Assembly: GCA_026415535.1 (NCBI GenBank)
Contig: JAOAGX010000103.1
Span: 1 to 7,311 of the forward strand
Origin: Armatimonadota bacterium
GTDB taxonomy: Bacteria; Armatimonadota; UBA5829
DNA: 7,311 bases
Direction of reading: 5' to 3'
Under the pieces are notes generated by a model, which ran no database searches, was not told the DNA's origin, and saw only the letters and a program-made list of their open reading frames with translations. The first letter of the stretch is position 1. The number at the start of each line of letters is the position of its first letter. Position numbers and translations under genes: made by a program. This document shows, one piece after another, positions 6,611 through 7,311 of this stretch.

Positions 6611-7311
6611 CTACGCCTGCAGGGCAAAGCTAACAGCAAACACGATCGATATAGCCGCCATGAGAGGATGAACGTCGCGGGGTTTGCCTCTGAAGAGCTT
6701 GAAGAGGGTATAGGCAATAAACCCATAACCAATACCGTGGGAGATTGAGAGGGTAAGAGGCATAACAATGAGAATCAAAAACGCCGGGAAGGCTTCTTCC
6801 ACGTCTGTAAACGATATGTCTTTAACAACCGACATCAGCAGGAATCCTACAACTATTAGGACCGGCGCGGTAGCAATGCCAGGCACTATGCCGACTAACG
6901 GTGTGAAGAACAGAGCCAACAGAAAGAGCAAACCCACAACCACGCTCGTCAGGCCGGTCCTGCCACCCTCTGCAACGCCTGCGGCGCTTTCGATGTAGGT
7001 TGTAGTTGAGCTAGCTCCGCAAAATGCACCCCAAGCAGCAGCAAGTGAGTCGATCAGCAACACCTTGTGAAGCTTGGGAAAGTGTCCCTGACTGTCGACA
7101 AACCCGGCCTGCTCGCCTACACCTATAACCGTGCCCATCGTGTCGAAGAAATCCACCATCAGGAAAGAGAATATAGCCGCAGCGAAGCCGAAGCTTAGCA
7201 CACCGAGTACATCAGCCTGACCGAAGTTCGATAGATCTGGTAGCGAGAAAACCCGGTCCGGCACCTTGGCCTGGCCGAAGGCGAAGGCTATGGCAGTTGT
7301 AGCGAATATAC
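6611..7311 (-). CDS. NCS2-family purine permease (AzgA/PbuG-like), C-terminal half, 5' end outside window
   Basis: Nucleobase:cation symporter of the inner membrane, probably importing hypoxanthine, guanine or adenine. 233 codons plus stop TAG (6611-6613) are visible; the whole family protein is usually about 430-450 residues, so roughly the N-terminal half is missing. Visible signatures include FSFLMVDFFDTMGTVIGVGE (a TM8-region motif with the conserved Asp) and SSTTTYIESAAGVAEGGRTG (TM10 region with the conserved Glu). Several further hydrophobic helices follow and end in LMAAISIVFAVSFALQA. These patterns fit the AzgA subgroup (COG2252) better than the uracil/xanthine (UraA/XanQ) subgroup. 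It runs in the same direction as the pump operon, 173 nt upstream of abrB, but the pump has its own promoter, so a functional link is not implied. The exact purine specificity cannot be called from this half. Confidence 0.93.
   Translation of the reverse strand, partial: IFATTAIAFAFGQAKVPDRVFSLPDLSNFGQADVLGVLSFGFAAAIFSFLMVDFFDTMGTVIGVGEQAGFVDSQGHFPKLHKVLLIDSLAAAWGAFCGASSTTTYIESAAGVAEGGRTGLTSVVVGLLFLLALFFTPLVGIVPGIATAPVLIVVGFLLMSVVKDISFTDVEEAFPAFLILIVMPLTLSISHGIGYGFIAYTLFKLFRGKPRDVHPLMAAISIVFAVSFALQA

Noticed and set aside
1..7311. CRISPR array, tRNA/rRNA genes, or insertion sequences
   Set aside because: No regularly spaced repeats, no tRNA- or rRNA-like sequence recognised, and no transposase-like frame seen on either strand.

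Overview
The window holds a four-gene cluster for a tripartite drug or solute efflux pump, read entirely on the minus strand, behind the 3' part of a purine permease gene. The organism is a diderm bacterium: there is a TolC-type outer-membrane channel with a signal peptide, a periplasmic adaptor and an RND inner-membrane pump. GGAGG-type ribosome binding sites are strong, and two genes appear to start at TTG. An AbrB/SpoVT-type regulator at the head of an RND operon, together with a GTCATTC...GAAGAATCTC-like intergenic repeat, suggests one of the less studied diderm phyla (Armatimonadota- or Chloroflexota-neighbourhood genomes come to mind) rather than Proteobacteria. This assignment is a weak inference.

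Layout, in transcription order from right to left. (1) 7311-6611: C-terminal half of an NCS2/AzgA-type nucleobase permease, whose 5' end lies outside the window. (2) 6610-6438: intergenic region with an exact-consensus sigma-70 promoter (TTGACA, 17 bp, TATAAT) and an inverted repeat spanning the -10 box and predicted start site. (3) 6437-6165: a 90-residue AbrB/SpoVT-type DNA-binding protein. (4) 6127-4769: TolC-family outer-membrane protein. (5) 4768-4592: 177 bp gap with a degenerate REP-like repeat. (6) 4591-3140: HlyD/AcrA-type adaptor with an unusually long coiled-coil hairpin. (7) 3139-3064: 76 bp gap with CT-rich repetitive sequence. (8) 3063-1: AcrB-type RND permease, cut by the left edge after 1021 codons.

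The adaptor and TolC protein would bridge the RND pump to the outside. The promoter and operator-like repeat directly before abrB suggest a regulator that controls its own operon. The most unusual feature is in the RND permease: around TM7, where the family normally has one membrane helix, this protein has three. The added pair preserves topology and has a strongly basic loop, so it looks like a genuine two-helix membrane insertion. No wholly new system is evident; the novelty lies in the modified pump architecture and the unusual regulator and operator arrangement.
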